From assembly GCA_902606585.1 (NCBI GenBank), contig CACLGX010000005.1, positions 1 to 64,000 of the forward strand: a stretch of 64,000 nucleotides of DNA, read 5' to 3'. The position numbers and the translations under genes were made by a program. Positions 39,030 through 48,616 of this stretch are shown here, piece by piece; position 1 is the stretch's first letter, and each line of letters begins with the position of its first letter. Below the pieces are notes generated by a model that was not told the DNA's origin, made no database searches, and saw only the letters and a program-made list of their open reading frames with translations. This stretch comes from Paracoccaceae bacterium. GTDB lineage: Bacteria > Pseudomonadota > Alphaproteobacteria > Rhodobacterales > Rhodobacteraceae.

Positions 39030-40835
39030 ATGTCATTAAATAAAACACTTTTAAAAGTAACCGATAGAATTACAGAGCGTTCAAAAGATAGTCGGGAAAA
39101 ATATGTTGGTAGAATGAGGTCCGCTGTAGAAAGAGGTCCTAGACGCGCGCATCTTTCTTGCGGAAATCAGGCACATGCTTACGCTGCTATGGGAGCAGAC
39201 AAAGAAACATTAGCTAATAAAAGAATGCCAAACATTGGTATAGTATCAGCCTACAACGATATGTTATCAGCTCATCAACCTTTTTATAATTTTCCTGATT
39301 TGATAAAACAGGAGGCAAGAAATCAGGGCGCTACAGCGCAGGTTGCTGGAGGCGTTCCTGCAATGTGCGATGGTATAACGCAAGGTGAAGCAGGTATGGA
39401 GTTATCCTTGTTTTCGCGTGACGTTATCGCCATGTCTGCAGGTATAGCTTTAAGCCACAATACTTTTGATAGTACCATTTATTTAGGTGTTTGTGATAAA
39501 ATCGTTCCCGGTTTGGTCATGGCAGCTGCTACCTTTGGTTTTCTACCTGCAATTTTTTTGCCCGCTGGGCCGATGACCTCTGGCCTTCCCAATGATGAAA
39601 AGTCTCTTATCCGTCAAAAGTTCGCAACTGGTGAGATTGGTCGCGCCGAATTAATGAGTGCAGAAATGAAAAGCTATCATGGCCCTGGGACGTGTACATT
39701 TTACGGAACAGCCAATTCAAATCAAATGCTTATGGAATTTATGGGGCTACAACTTCCCGGCTCATCTTTTGTCAACCCAGGGACACCGCTTCGTGATGCT
39801 CTCACTAAGTATGGAACTCAAAGAGCACTAGATATTTCATTTTCTAGTAGTGAGTTCTGTCCATCTTATGAAATCTTAAATGAAAAAGCATTTGTAAATG
39901 GGATAGTTGGTTTAATGGCAACAGGAGGCTCAACAAATTTGGTACTTCACATTCCCGCAATGGCTAAGGCAGCAGGCATAAATTTGGCTATGGAAGATTT
40001 TGAAGATATAGCAAAACTAGTACCCCTTATGGCTAAAATTTATCCAAATGGATTAGCTGACGTAAATCATTTTCACGCCGCTGGTGGGCTTTCGTTTATG
40101 ATCAATGAGTTGTTAAATGAAGGCTTACTTCACGATGATGTGAAAAATGTAAGTGGGCATGGAATGAACCAGTACCGAAATGAGGCTCGGCTAATAGACA
40201 ATGAGATAAAATTTACACCAGGTGCCGTGACTTCTGCTAACCAGAAAATTCTTCGCTCATTGAAGGATCCATTTCAAAGAACTGGGGGGTTAAAGCAAGT
40301 TAATGGTAATTTAGGTAGTGCTATAACAAAGGTTTCGGCTGTTGAACCAGATCTCAGGGTTATTAAAGCCCCAGTTCGAATTTTTCACGATCAAGAATCG
40401 ATCAAGACAGCGTTTAAAAACAATGAATTCAAAGAAGATACCATATTTGTAGTTCGTTTTCAGGGACCGCGTGCAAATGGCATGCCCGAGTTACACAGTT
40501 TAACTCCAGTACTTTCCACCTTACAAGACCGAGGCTTAAAGGTTGCATTGGTTACCGATGGTAGAATGTCCGGGGCATCAGGAAAAGTGCTATCCGCCAT
40601 ACATGTTACACCCGAAGCTGCTACTGGCGGGCCTATTTCAAAGCTTCGAGATGGCGATATTGTTTTGCTAAATGCTGACAATGGAATACTTGAAGTTCAA
40701 ACTGAGAACTTTGAAAGTAGATCATCGGTTTCTATCGACCTTTCTGATAATCAATATGGATTAGGTCGAGAATTATTTAATATTTTTCGAGAACATGTTG
40801 GCCCAACTTCAGAAGGTGCAAATTCAGTTTTGTAA
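39030..40835 (+). CDS. edd: Phosphogluconate dehydratase
   Basis: Iron-sulfur dehydratase of the Entner-Doudoroff pathway turning 6-phosphogluconate into KDPG; 601 residues, standard for Edd. Family motifs include CGNQAHAYAAMGADK (cluster Cys region), GGVPAMCDGITQGEAGMELSL, GVCDKIVPGLVMAA, GPGTCTFYGTANSNQ and LVTDGRMSGASGKVLSAIHVTPEA. The second gene is eda, six bases on. Upstream LacI-type palindrome suggests sugar control. Confidence 0.96.
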   Translation: MSLNKTLLKVTDRITERSKDSREKYVGRMRSAVERGPRRAHLSCGNQAHAYAAMGADKETLANKRMPNIGIVSAYNDMLSAHQPFYNFPDLIKQEARNQGATAQVAGGVPAMCDGITQGEAGMELSLFSRDVIAMSAGIALSHNTFDSTIYLGVCDKIVPGLVMAAATFGFLPAIFLPAGPMTSGLPNDEKSLIRQKFATGEIGRAELMSAEMKSYHGPGTCTFYGTANSNQMLMEFMGLQLPGSSFVNPGTPLRDALTKYGTQRALDISFSSSEFCPSYEILNEKAFVNGIVGLMATGGSTNLVLHIPAMAKAAGINLAMEDFEDIAKLVPLMAKIYPNGLADVNHFHAAGGLSFMINELLNEGLLHDDVKNVSGHGMNQYRNEARLIDNEIKFTPGAVTSANQKILRSLKDPFQRTGGLKQVNGNLGSAITKVSAVEPDLRVIKAPVRIFHDQESIKTAFKNNEFKEDTIFVVRFQGPRANGMPELHSLTPVLSTLQDRGLKVALVTDGRMSGASGKVLSAIHVTPEAATGGPISKLRDGDIVLLNADNGILEVQTENFESRSSVSIDLSDNQYGLGRELFNIFREHVGPTSEGANSVL

Positions 40836-40840
40836 AAAAA

Positions 40841-41482
40841 ATGAACCCTTATCAAGCTAGTAAAGAAACCGAAAAAATATGCCGATTAGCACCGGTTATC
40901 CCCGTTTTGGTTGTTGATGATCCTGATATAGCAAAACCTTTGGCAGAAGCCCTTATAACTGGAGGTTTGCCCGTTTTAGAGGTCACATTACGTACGCAGT
41001 CTGCATTAAAAGTTATATCAGAAATGGCGAAAGTACCGGGGGGAGTTGTAGGTGCTGGCACTATTACAAAATCTATTGATATAAAAGACGCTATTAACGC
41101 TGGTGCCAATTTCGCTGTTTCTCCAGGATCTACGGACGATATTTTGGAGGCCTGTCAACAGAAAAATCTCGCAATTTTACCAGGTGCTGCAACATCAACC
41201 GAGATAATGCGCTTATTTGATCTGGGGTATTCTGTGCAAAAATTTTTTCCTGCTGAAGCGATTGGAGGACAAGCCGCCTTAAAAGCAATTGGAGGGCCAC
41301 TTCCAGATGTAAAGTTTTGTCCAACAGGAGGAATTACTATTAAAAATACCAAAGGGTACTTAGAATTGAAAAATACTCTATGTGTTGGGGGAAGTTGGGT
41401 TGCACCTCAAAAATTAATTGAAAATAAAGATTGGAAAAGTATCACCGATTTGGCAAGGACGGCATCAAAAATAACTTTTTAA
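40841..41482 (+). CDS. eda: 2-dehydro-3-deoxy-phosphogluconate aldolase
   Basis: Class I aldolase that cleaves KDPG to pyruvate and glyceraldehyde 3-phosphate, 213 residues. It shows APVIPVLVVDD, the Glu region in PVLEVTLRTQSALK, GAGTI and the Schiff-base Lys in SVQKFFPAEAIGGQAAL, then FCPTGGITIKN at the phosphate site. It follows edd by a 5-bp gap, forming the complete lower Entner-Doudoroff step. zwf and pgl are not adjacent. Confidence 0.97.
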   Translation: MNPYQASKETEKICRLAPVIPVLVVDDPDIAKPLAEALITGGLPVLEVTLRTQSALKVISEMAKVPGGVVGAGTITKSIDIKDAINAGANFAVSPGSTDDILEACQQKNLAILPGAATSTEIMRLFDLGYSVQKFFPAEAIGGQAALKAIGGPLPDVKFCPTGGITIKNTKGYLELKNTLCVGGSWVAPQKLIENKDWKSITDLARTASKITF

Positions 41483-41484
41483 AG

Positions 41485-41763
41485 TCAATCAGAGTTAGAT
41501 CGTTGCCTTGCTTTCCATCCTCCACGTCTTTTGGGCTTAACCATTGTCAGAAGTCCCTCCTCCAAAGTTTCCGTCATTGGATGATCAGAAATTTCAGATT
41601 TATATCTTTCAAGCAAATTTTGAATACTTATGTTTGGCTCCTGCTCCATTGGCAGACTGAGAGCCCAATCCAAAAATATACTCCGGCACTCTGAGCGCGT
41701 AATATTATCTATTCTGTAAGCCTCCTGTATCAAGGCTTTTGGATCGTCTTGATCACCTTTCAT
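41485..41763 (-). CDS. Conserved small hypothetical protein
   Basis: A 92-residue soluble protein (ALIQEAYRIDNITRSECRSIFLDWALSLP) ending in a basic tail (KPKRRGGWKARQRS). I recall similar short proteins next to other Rhodobacterales genes, but no function is known. Its start overlaps the end of glnE by 11 bases, so it is probably translated from the same message. The stop is two bases from that of eda, convergent. Confidence 0.75.
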   Translation of the reverse strand: MKGDQDDPKALIQEAYRIDNITRSECRSIFLDWALSLPMEQEPNISIQNLLERYKSEISDHPMTETLEEGLLTMVKPKRRGGWKARQRSNSD

Positions 41764-44551
41764 AATTTAGTTGGCCCTTCTTATCAGACAAAATTTTATT
41801 TATGACTTTGTTTATTTTATCAGAAAGATGATGCAAACTATTTTTGACCTCACTAAGGGTTTGTTTTTCAAAAATCTCAACCTGGGCCTCATTGTCTAAA
41901 GCATCCAAATTTTCAAGCTCAATTTGCCCTTTAAACAAAAGATTTAGGCCAATTTGCCAGGACCAAAACTGATTAGCTGCAGCTTTTATCTCTAAAAATT
42001 CATTCTTAGTTATCAATTTACCAAAAAAAAGAGCCTCAAGGCCATCAACCGTGGAGCGAGAAATAGATCGATTAACCAAACATCCCGCTTGGGAAAGTAA
42101 ATCTATGTCTTGCAAGCGCCCTGGTCCAATCTTAGCATCCCAAGGATTCGAAGACTTTCCTTGAGCTATTCTAGACCTCATATTGACTAGTTCTTTAAAA
42201 ACGTTCTTTCGGTCATAAGAGTTTAATAGAGAACTCCTAAAACTTTCAAAATCTTTCAACAAGGAGGCTTGTCCTGCCACCGCACGGGCCCTCGTTAATG
42301 CTAGATGTTCCCAAACCCAAGCTTCATTTTTCTGATAATTCTGGTAAGAATTCCAGGAAGTTGCTACTGGGCCTTGAAAACCTGAAGGTCTAAGTCGCAT
42401 GTCAATTTCATACAGACGCCCTTCGCTCATTGGTGCGGATATTGCCGTAATAAAAGCTTTTGTAACGCGAGAATAGTATTGGCGAGCGGAAAGTGACCTG
42501 TCACCTTCAGATTGATCATTACCATCAGCATCATAAATTATTATTAAATCAAGGTCTGAATTTGCGTGTAACACACCAGAGCCTAAACTGCCCATACTTA
42601 TCACAGCAGCTCCATTCCCTGGCTCAGGACCAAATTTTTTAGCAAATTCAAATAGAACTTCTTTCCAAATAATACTTAAAGTAATTTCAGCTAATTCCGC
42701 GTATTGAGCCCCTGCTCTTTTCGCACTTATCTGAGATCGCAAATAATGCACCCCAATCCTAAATTGCCATTCTTTGCACCATCGACGCATTAAATCCAAC
42801 TTGGCTTCATAATCCATTTCACTTTCAAGCATTACTTCCAGTTCACTTGAGAGGAATTTTCTGCTCGGCCAAATTTTCCAAAATTCTGATGCAATGACAG
42901 AATCTAGAACATCGGTATTTTTCACTAAATATTCTGAAAGAGCTCCGGAAGTACTCAAAATATCAATAAGTAAATCTAAAATCTGCTTATTATTTTCAAA
43001 TAGCGAGAATATTTGGATACCCGCTGGTAGCTTAGAGAGAAAATTACCAAATGCCTTTAAAGTTTCTTGTGGTCTTGCAGTTGAATTTATCTTTTCTAAC
43101 ATCACAGGCTTTATTCGTTCAAATATCGAAATCGCCCTCGTTGTTCGCAGGGCTTGAAAGCTTTCCCACTTTTTTAATTGATCCTTTAATTCTTTTGAAA
43201 AGCTTGGACTTTGAATATTCTGGTCGGTATTTTGCGGCTCAAAAAAACCCTCAATTGCACTATTAGTTTTACTTAATCTATCAACTAACTCTTTCTGCAA
43301 ATCATCTTTTTCTGCTCCCATTAAACAGGCAAGTCGAACGAATCCTTGATCAGAGTTAGGGAGTTCATGGGTCTGTGCGTCATTTACCATTTGTAAACGA
43401 TGCTCAATTGTTCGGTGAAACCGATAATTTTCAATCAATTCTTTTACTAAAACTTTTGGTAACCATTTTTTGTCAGCAACTGCCCGAAGAGAGGTAATTG
43501 TTGCTCTCGATCGAATACTTTTATCTCGACCACCAAAAATAATTTGATGAGTTTGTGTAAAGAATTCTATATCTCTAATTCCTCCCCGTCCAAGCTTCAT
43601 ATTATGCTTAGGTAAAGTTATATCCCCTTTTTTGGTTTTGTAATGATCTCTGATCCGCAATCGAATGTCATGCGCATCGGAAATTGCAGCGTAATCAAGG
43701 TATTTGCGCCAAACAAATGGCTCCATATTTTTTAAAAATTTAATTCCAGCCGAATGGTCACCTGCACAAACTCTAGCTTTTATAAAAGCTGCTCTCTCCC
43801 AAGTTCTGCCAAGGCTAGCGTAGTATCTTTCCGCAGCATCAACCCCCATACAGACCGGTGTGACTGATGGATCAGGCCGCAAGCGCAAATCTGTTCTAAA
43901 AACATAACCATCTGTTCCATTTTCACTCAAAATCCGATACATATTTTTCGTTGCATTTATAAAAATGCGCCTCACATCCTGAAATTCCTCAGGGCGGAAT
44001 ACTTCCTCATCAAAAAAACAAATTAAATCAATGTCTGACGAATAATTAAGCTCCAAAGCACCTAACTTGCCCATGGCTAATATAAAAAAGCCAACTTTAT
44101 CTGGATCTCCATCGTATTGTTTGGGAAATTTGCCTTTTTTCAATTCCTTTAAAAAGCTCGCACGCCAGGATAAATTTATGGCTTTATCTGCAAATTCTGA
44201 AAGATTTTTTGTAACTACTTCAAGAGACCAAGTATCAGCTAAATCGTTCAGCGCGACCCAGAGAGATGCTCTTCTTTTAGCTATCCTTAGTTTTAAATAT
44301 AGCGAGTCATAAGTTTCTGAATCTAAGGGCCCCAACAGAGATAAAATGTTAAAATCGTTACAACGTACAGTATCCACCAACCAAATTTTCTCTTTTAGTA
44401 TCTGAGAATATAAGTAGGGACTGCAAGATGCCACCGAAGCAAAAAAAGTTCTCAGTTTTTCTGAGCTCTCAGGAAATAAGTTATAAATCTCTTGGGCTAT
44501 TCGTTGATCAAAAACCTTGGGAACTTGTTTAGGCTTCAACTCAAATGTCAT
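41753..44551 (-). CDS. glnE: Glutamine synthetase adenylyltransferase/adenylyl-removing enzyme
   Basis: Bifunctional regulator of glutamine synthetase, 932 residues. It holds two nucleotidyltransferase domains: N-terminal de-adenylylating one with GALELNYSSDIDLICFFDEE and a C-terminal adenylylating one with GSLGSGVLHANSDLDLIIIYD, separated by a helical regulatory region. RLRPDPSVTPVC and MRLRPSGFQGPVATS follow each active site. Full length for the family. Presumed partner is PII, off-window. Divergent from bpt, and overlaps the small gene downstream. Confidence 0.96.
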   Translation of the reverse strand: MTFELKPKQVPKVFDQRIAQEIYNLFPESSEKLRTFFASVASCSPYLYSQILKEKIWLVDTVRCNDFNILSLLGPLDSETYDSLYLKLRIAKRRASLWVALNDLADTWSLEVVTKNLSEFADKAINLSWRASFLKELKKGKFPKQYDGDPDKVGFFILAMGKLGALELNYSSDIDLICFFDEEVFRPEEFQDVRRIFINATKNMYRILSENGTDGYVFRTDLRLRPDPSVTPVCMGVDAAERYYASLGRTWERAAFIKARVCAGDHSAGIKFLKNMEPFVWRKYLDYAAISDAHDIRLRIRDHYKTKKGDITLPKHNMKLGRGGIRDIEFFTQTHQIIFGGRDKSIRSRATITSLRAVADKKWLPKVLVKELIENYRFHRTIEHRLQMVNDAQTHELPNSDQGFVRLACLMGAEKDDLQKELVDRLSKTNSAIEGFFEPQNTDQNIQSPSFSKELKDQLKKWESFQALRTTRAISIFERIKPVMLEKINSTARPQETLKAFGNFLSKLPAGIQIFSLFENNKQILDLLIDILSTSGALSEYLVKNTDVLDSVIASEFWKIWPSRKFLSSELEVMLESEMDYEAKLDLMRRWCKEWQFRIGVHYLRSQISAKRAGAQYAELAEITLSIIWKEVLFEFAKKFGPEPGNGAAVISMGSLGSGVLHANSDLDLIIIYDADGNDQSEGDRSLSARQYYSRVTKAFITAISAPMSEGRLYEIDMRLRPSGFQGPVATSWNSYQNYQKNEAWVWEHLALTRARAVAGQASLLKDFESFRSSLLNSYDRKNVFKELVNMRSRIAQGKSSNPWDAKIGPGRLQDIDLLSQAGCLVNRSISRSTVDGLEALFFGKLITKNEFLEIKAAANQFWSWQIGLNLLFKGQIELENLDALDNEAQVEIFEKQTLSEVKNSLHHLSDKINKVINKILSDKKGQLNYER

Positions 44552-44749
44552 TAAATTGATCTTTCACCTCACTTTAGTCGCAGTATGAAGAAATTTAGCC
44601 AATCCGTCAAAGAACGTATTGTAACTATTTTTAGAGCTTAAAACAGTCAAAGATGAGATCTTGGACAAATTTATATAGATAAAACAGAATATTGTTGTTT
44701 AAATCCTAAACTTTATTGCTACAGCAAAAAAAATGTTTAGAATACTGGC

Positions 44750-45559
44750 ATGCGTCACACTTTACCACTAGCACCTCAATTTTACGTAACTGCACCTCAG
44801 GTATGTCCATATCTGCCAAATAGAGTTGAGCGGAAACTTTTTACGTCGATTCAAGGCGATGATGCACAATTGCTAAACGATTCACTTTCACAACAAGGCT
44901 TTCGGCGATCCCAAAATATACTCTATAGACCTTCATGCAATGAATGTTCAGCTTGTTTATCTGCGCGCATTGACGTTAAAAAGTTTATTCCCTCTAAAAG
45001 TCAGAAAAAAATAATTCGCCGAAACGAAATTTTAACCCGTAGATCAAACAGTCCTTGGGCAACAGAAGAACAATACGATCTATTTCAAAAGTATCTGCAT
45101 AAACGTCATGCCAAAGGTGGAATGGCAGATATGGACGTTTTTGAATTTGCGGCGATGATTGAAGAGTCATCAATAGAAACACGCGTGATAGAGTACCATA
45201 ATAAGAATTTACTTGAGAGTGTATGTTTAACAGATTTTCTCAGCGATGGTCTCAGTATGGTCTACTCATTCTTTGATCCAGATAAATCCAAAAAATCTTT
45301 AGGAACCTTCATGATTTTGGATCATATAGCATTAGCTTTAGAGCTAGGAGTCCCTTATCTTTATTTAGGTTATTGGGTCCCAGGTAGCTCTAAAATGGAT
45401 TATAAAGTCAATTTTAAAGGTGTAGAGATTTTCCAAAATAACGCTTGGCAACCCCTTTCTGAGGTTGAAAAATCTACTCTTGAATTGCACCCACTGAATA
45501 CAGCACCTGTTTCCGAGCAAGTATCTTCTTTGTCATTGCCAGATAGCATCATATCTTAA
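44750..45559 (+). CDS. bpt: Aspartate/glutamate leucyltransferase (arginyltransferase family)
   Basis: N-end-rule enzyme that adds Leu from Leu-tRNA to proteins with N-terminal Asp or Glu, targeting them for degradation. The 269 residues contain [14 protein letters not shown], the Cys-rich [17 protein letters not shown] and [22 protein letters not shown]. The family is called ate/bpt and is common in alphaproteobacteria. ATG 44750, after a 198-bp divergent region shared with glnE. Confidence 0.93.
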   Translation: MRHTLPLAPQFYVTAPQVCPYLPNRVERKLFTSIQGDDAQLLNDSLSQQGFRRSQNILYRPSCNECSACLSARIDVKKFIPSKSQKKIIRRNEILTRRSNSPWATEEQYDLFQKYLHKRHAKGGMADMDVFEFAAMIEESSIETRVIEYHNKNLLESVCLTDFLSDGLSMVYSFFDPDKSKKSLGTFMILDHIALALELGVPYLYLGYWVPGSSKMDYKVNFKGVEIFQNNAWQPLSEVEKSTLELHPLNTAPVSEQVSSLSLPDSIIS

Positions 45560-45613
45560 TTGTTGCTCTGGACGCAGAGGGCCAGATACCTTATATAAAC
45601 ACTCAAGATAACA

Positions 45614-45988
45614 ATGAGTTCACTAATGAATGATCTAAGCACACCAATGGAAGGCTCTCCGTTGATTACTCCATCTTCGACGGATCACCCACTATACAAT
45701 TCAATTGTCGATGCTTGCCGAACAGTATTTGACCCAGAAATTCCTGTAAATATTTATGATTTGGGCCTCATATATACCATCGAAATCACTGAAGATAACG
45801 ATGTTAGTATAATTATGTCATTAACAGCTCCAGGGTGCCCAGTGGCCGGCGAAATGCCCGGATGGGTAGAAAATGCTATCAATGGAACAGGCGGAGTAAG
45901 ACAAGTGTCGGTTGACCTAACTTGGGAACCACCGTGGGGAATGGATATGATGAGTGACGAGGCTCGCCTTGAACTAGGATTTATGTAG
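45614..45988 (+). CDS. sufT: SUF system Fe-S cluster assembly protein (SufT-like, DUF59)
   Basis: A 124-residue MIP18/DUF59 protein with IVDACRTVFDPEIPVNIYDLGLIYTIEI, LTAPGCPVAGEMPGWVENAI and the terminal WDM-like GMDMMSDEARLELGFM. These proteins help mature Fe-S proteins. It is followed 13 bp later by an A-type carrier, an arrangement usually at the end of the suf operon. sufBCDS are not in the window, so the pair is detached or duplicated here. Confidence 0.88.
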   Translation: MSSLMNDLSTPMEGSPLITPSSTDHPLYNSIVDACRTVFDPEIPVNIYDLGLIYTIEITEDNDVSIIMSLTAPGCPVAGEMPGWVENAINGTGGVRQVSVDLTWEPPWGMDMMSDEARLELGFM

Positions 45989-46001
45989 GTAGATAAATTA
46001 A

Positions 46002-46352
46002 ATGTTTGCTATTCCAGGACAAAATGCAATTAAGTTGACCACTACCGCTGTGTCACAAATAAATAAATTAATGGAGGCTAATAAATACTTTGGCTTAAGA
46101 GTTGGCGTTAAAAAAGGTGGCTGCGCAGGTATGGAATATACGATGGAGTATGTTACAGAACCCGATCAGAATGACGAAATCATAGAGCAGGACGGAGTAC
46201 GAGTACTTATTGCACCAATGGCTCAAATGTTTCTTTTTGGGACAGAAATTGATTACGAAACCTCATTACTTGAATCAGGGTTTAAATTTAAAAATCCAAA
46301 CGTCACCGAAGCGTGCGGCTGTGGAGAGTCAATCAAATTCGAAAATATGTAA
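46002..46352 (+). CDS. Iron-sulfur cluster assembly A-type carrier (SufA/IscA-like)
   Basis: A-type Fe-S carrier of 116 residues with the three invariant cysteines: one in KKGGCAGMEYTM and two in EACGCGESIKFE at the C-terminus. It can hold and pass on Fe-S clusters. It sits directly downstream of the SufT-like gene. SufA, IscA and ErpA cannot be told apart firmly by eye, but the operon partner favours SufA. Confidence 0.9.
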   Translation: MFAIPGQNAIKLTTTAVSQINKLMEANKYFGLRVGVKKGGCAGMEYTMEYVTEPDQNDEIIEQDGVRVLIAPMAQMFLFGTEIDYETSLLESGFKFKNPNVTEACGCGESIKFENM

Positions 46353-46441
46353 ATTAACTTTCAAGCATAAATCTTGGAAAATAAATAATAATATGAATTT
46401 GAAAAATAAAATTTATTCCAAAAATACGAAAAGAGGCTTGG

Positions 46442-47182
46442 ATGTCTAAATTGGTTGCCGGTAATTGGAAAATGTTTGGCAATAAAACAATGATTGCCGA
46501 CCTAAAAAAGATCGATCGATATTGCAAAGAAAAAACTTGCGAAGTTGCAATATGCCCTCCCTTTCCACTAATTTCGGCTGCGCATGAACAAACCAAAAAT
46601 ATAAAAATTGGAGCACAAAATTGTCACATTAATATAAACGGAGCTCATACGGGTGAAGTATCGGCAGAAATGCTCATCGAAGTGGGTGCTCAACTTATAC
46701 TTGTGGGGCACTCGGAACGTCGCCAAGATAATTATGAAACTAATGATATAGTTAAACTTAAATCAGAGGCTGTTCATAGAGCAGGAGCAACAGCAGTCGT
46801 TTGTATTGGCGAAACATTGGAAGAAAGAACAGCAGAGAAAACACTCTCAGTGTTACAAGAGCAAATGCTTAAATCGCTTCCTAAAAATATTACCCCAATA
46901 AATACCGTCGTTGCTTATGAGCCTGTATGGGCAATAGGTACAGGACTGGTTCCAGAAACTGATCAAATTCGCTCTGCACATGCATTTATAAGAGGATTTT
47001 TAGCAAGTACTTACGGAGCTGAAGCGCATAATGTAAAAATTTTATACGGCGGATCTGTGAAGGGTTCCAACGCAAAAGAAATATTCTCGATATCAAATGT
47101 AAATGGAGCTTTAGTTGGTGGGGCCAGTCTTAAAAGCGTTGATTTTATGGAAATAATTACAGCTGCATCAAATTCAATGTAA
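46442..47182 (+). CDS. tpiA: Triose-phosphate isomerase
   Basis: Interconverts dihydroxyacetone phosphate and glyceraldehyde 3-phosphate. The 246 residues show the catalytic Lys in VAGNWKMFG, His in VGHSERRQ, Glu in VAYEPVWAIGTG and the phosphate-binding YGGSVKGSNA. ATG 46442, with AAGAGG upstream. It is followed at 37 bp by a P450 gene. No copy of the eno/edd LacI-type palindrome is seen upstream. Confidence 0.97.
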   Translation: MSKLVAGNWKMFGNKTMIADLKKIDRYCKEKTCEVAICPPFPLISAAHEQTKNIKIGAQNCHININGAHTGEVSAEMLIEVGAQLILVGHSERRQDNYETNDIVKLKSEAVHRAGATAVVCIGETLEERTAEKTLSVLQEQMLKSLPKNITPINTVVAYEPVWAIGTGLVPETDQIRSAHAFIRGFLASTYGAEAHNVKILYGGSVKGSNAKEIFSISNVNGALVGGASLKSVDFMEIITAASNSM

Positions 47183-47219
47183 ACAATGTAAAAGACTTCT
47201 TTTACTATATTGAGGGCAA

Positions 47220-48413
47220 ATGTTACCAAAAGTTGTACAATCTCCAACAAATGATGATTTTGTTCAAAATCCCTACCCTTTCTATGAAAACTGTTTAGCC
47301 AAGGGAGGTAAGGTCTTTTGGGAAGATTATAACATGGTTTCTTTGTTTAAGTATGATGATGTTTCCAGTATTCTAAAAGACAGAAGATTTGGTCGCGAAT
47401 GTCCGGAAGACAAAAAACAAGGCTATCGTAAGGAGTTAGCGCCATTTTACGAGCTGGAAGACCATTCAATGCTTCAGCTGGAACCACCGAAACATACTCG
47501 CCTACGTGGTTTAGTCTTACGAGCTTTTACAAGTCGAAAAGTTAATTCAATGGCTGCAGAGATCGAAACTTTATGCGCTCAACTGATTCAAAATTTCTCC
47601 AGTAATCAAGTAAATATACTTAACGAGTATGCCAATAAAATCCCTGTCATCATTATCGCTAGGCTCTTAGGGGTTCCTGAGGAAATGAGTGACCAGTTAC
47701 TAAGATGGTCTAATGATATGGTTATGATGTATCAAGCGCGGCGTACAGTAAAACATGAGGAACGTGCCATTAAAGCTTCCAAAGAGTTTTCCGCATTTAT
47801 GCGAAATTATGTTGATGAACGCCGAAGTAAACCCAAAGATGATTTAATTACTCATTTAATTTCTGCCGAAGAAAACGGGGACAAGTTAACTACAGACGAA
47901 CTTATTACCACGTGTATCCTTTTATTGAATGCTGGGCATGAGGCAACAGTTCACTCCTTAGGAAATGGCATAAAAGTCCTATTGGAAAATAAAAGAATTA
48001 CGATTGACTGGCAAAATGAAATAAAAATCAACCAGCTTATCGAAGAGATTTTAAGGTTTGATCCTCCACTTCATATTTTTACTCGATATGCATACGATCA
48101 GATTGATCTCGGAGACTATACCTTGAAAAAAGGTGAAGAATTTGCCCTGGTTTTGGGTGCAACTGGAAGAGATAAAACATTATGGAGTAATCCTGAATAC
48201 TTTGATCCTTCCAGAGTTATCAAAAAAAATACGTCATTTGGCGGTGGTATCCATTTTTGTGTTGGTGCAGCTCTCGCTCGTCTAGAAATGCAGATAGCTT
48301 TGCCAATGTTATTCGCAAAATATCCTAAAATGGAGTTAGCAGAAAAGCCTCGTTATGCTGATGTTTACCATTTCCACGGATTAGAAAAATTATTAATCAA
48401 GTTGAAAGATTAG
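47220..48413 (+). CDS. Cytochrome P450
   Basis: Soluble bacterial haem-thiolate monooxygenase, 397 residues. The haem loop FGGGIHFCVGAALARLEM carries the Cys ligand, the I-helix LLNAGHEATVHS supplies the proton-relay Thr, and EEILRFDPPLHIFTR contains the ExxR motif. HSMLQLEPPKHTRLRGLVLRAF is the usual conserved substrate-region start. Substrate is unknown. ATG preceded by GAGGG. A ferredoxin-NADP reductase gene lies 200 bp downstream and could feed electrons, though a ferredoxin is not adjacent. Confidence 0.93.
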   Translation: MLPKVVQSPTNDDFVQNPYPFYENCLAKGGKVFWEDYNMVSLFKYDDVSSILKDRRFGRECPEDKKQGYRKELAPFYELEDHSMLQLEPPKHTRLRGLVLRAFTSRKVNSMAAEIETLCAQLIQNFSSNQVNILNEYANKIPVIIIARLLGVPEEMSDQLLRWSNDMVMMYQARRTVKHEERAIKASKEFSAFMRNYVDERRSKPKDDLITHLISAEENGDKLTTDELITTCILLLNAGHEATVHSLGNGIKVLLENKRITIDWQNEIKINQLIEEILRFDPPLHIFTRYAYDQIDLGDYTLKKGEEFALVLGATGRDKTLWSNPEYFDPSRVIKKNTSFGGGIHFCVGAALARLEMQIALPMLFAKYPKMELAEKPRYADVYHFHGLEKLLIKLKD

Positions 48414-48616
48414 CTTTGGCGTTTCTTTCATCTTTTAAATAGTAAAAAAGCGTATGAGCTTTGAATTTATCCTTCTAGATCAATTAAAGATATAAAAATC
48501 CTTAAATTGAAAAATCATTCTCAAAACAAAACTTTTTTACATTTTTTAGGTGCATTAAACTAACGAAGTCTGCTATCTTCTGTAAGGAATAGTAAAAAAT
48601 TAACAGGCCTAGAAAA

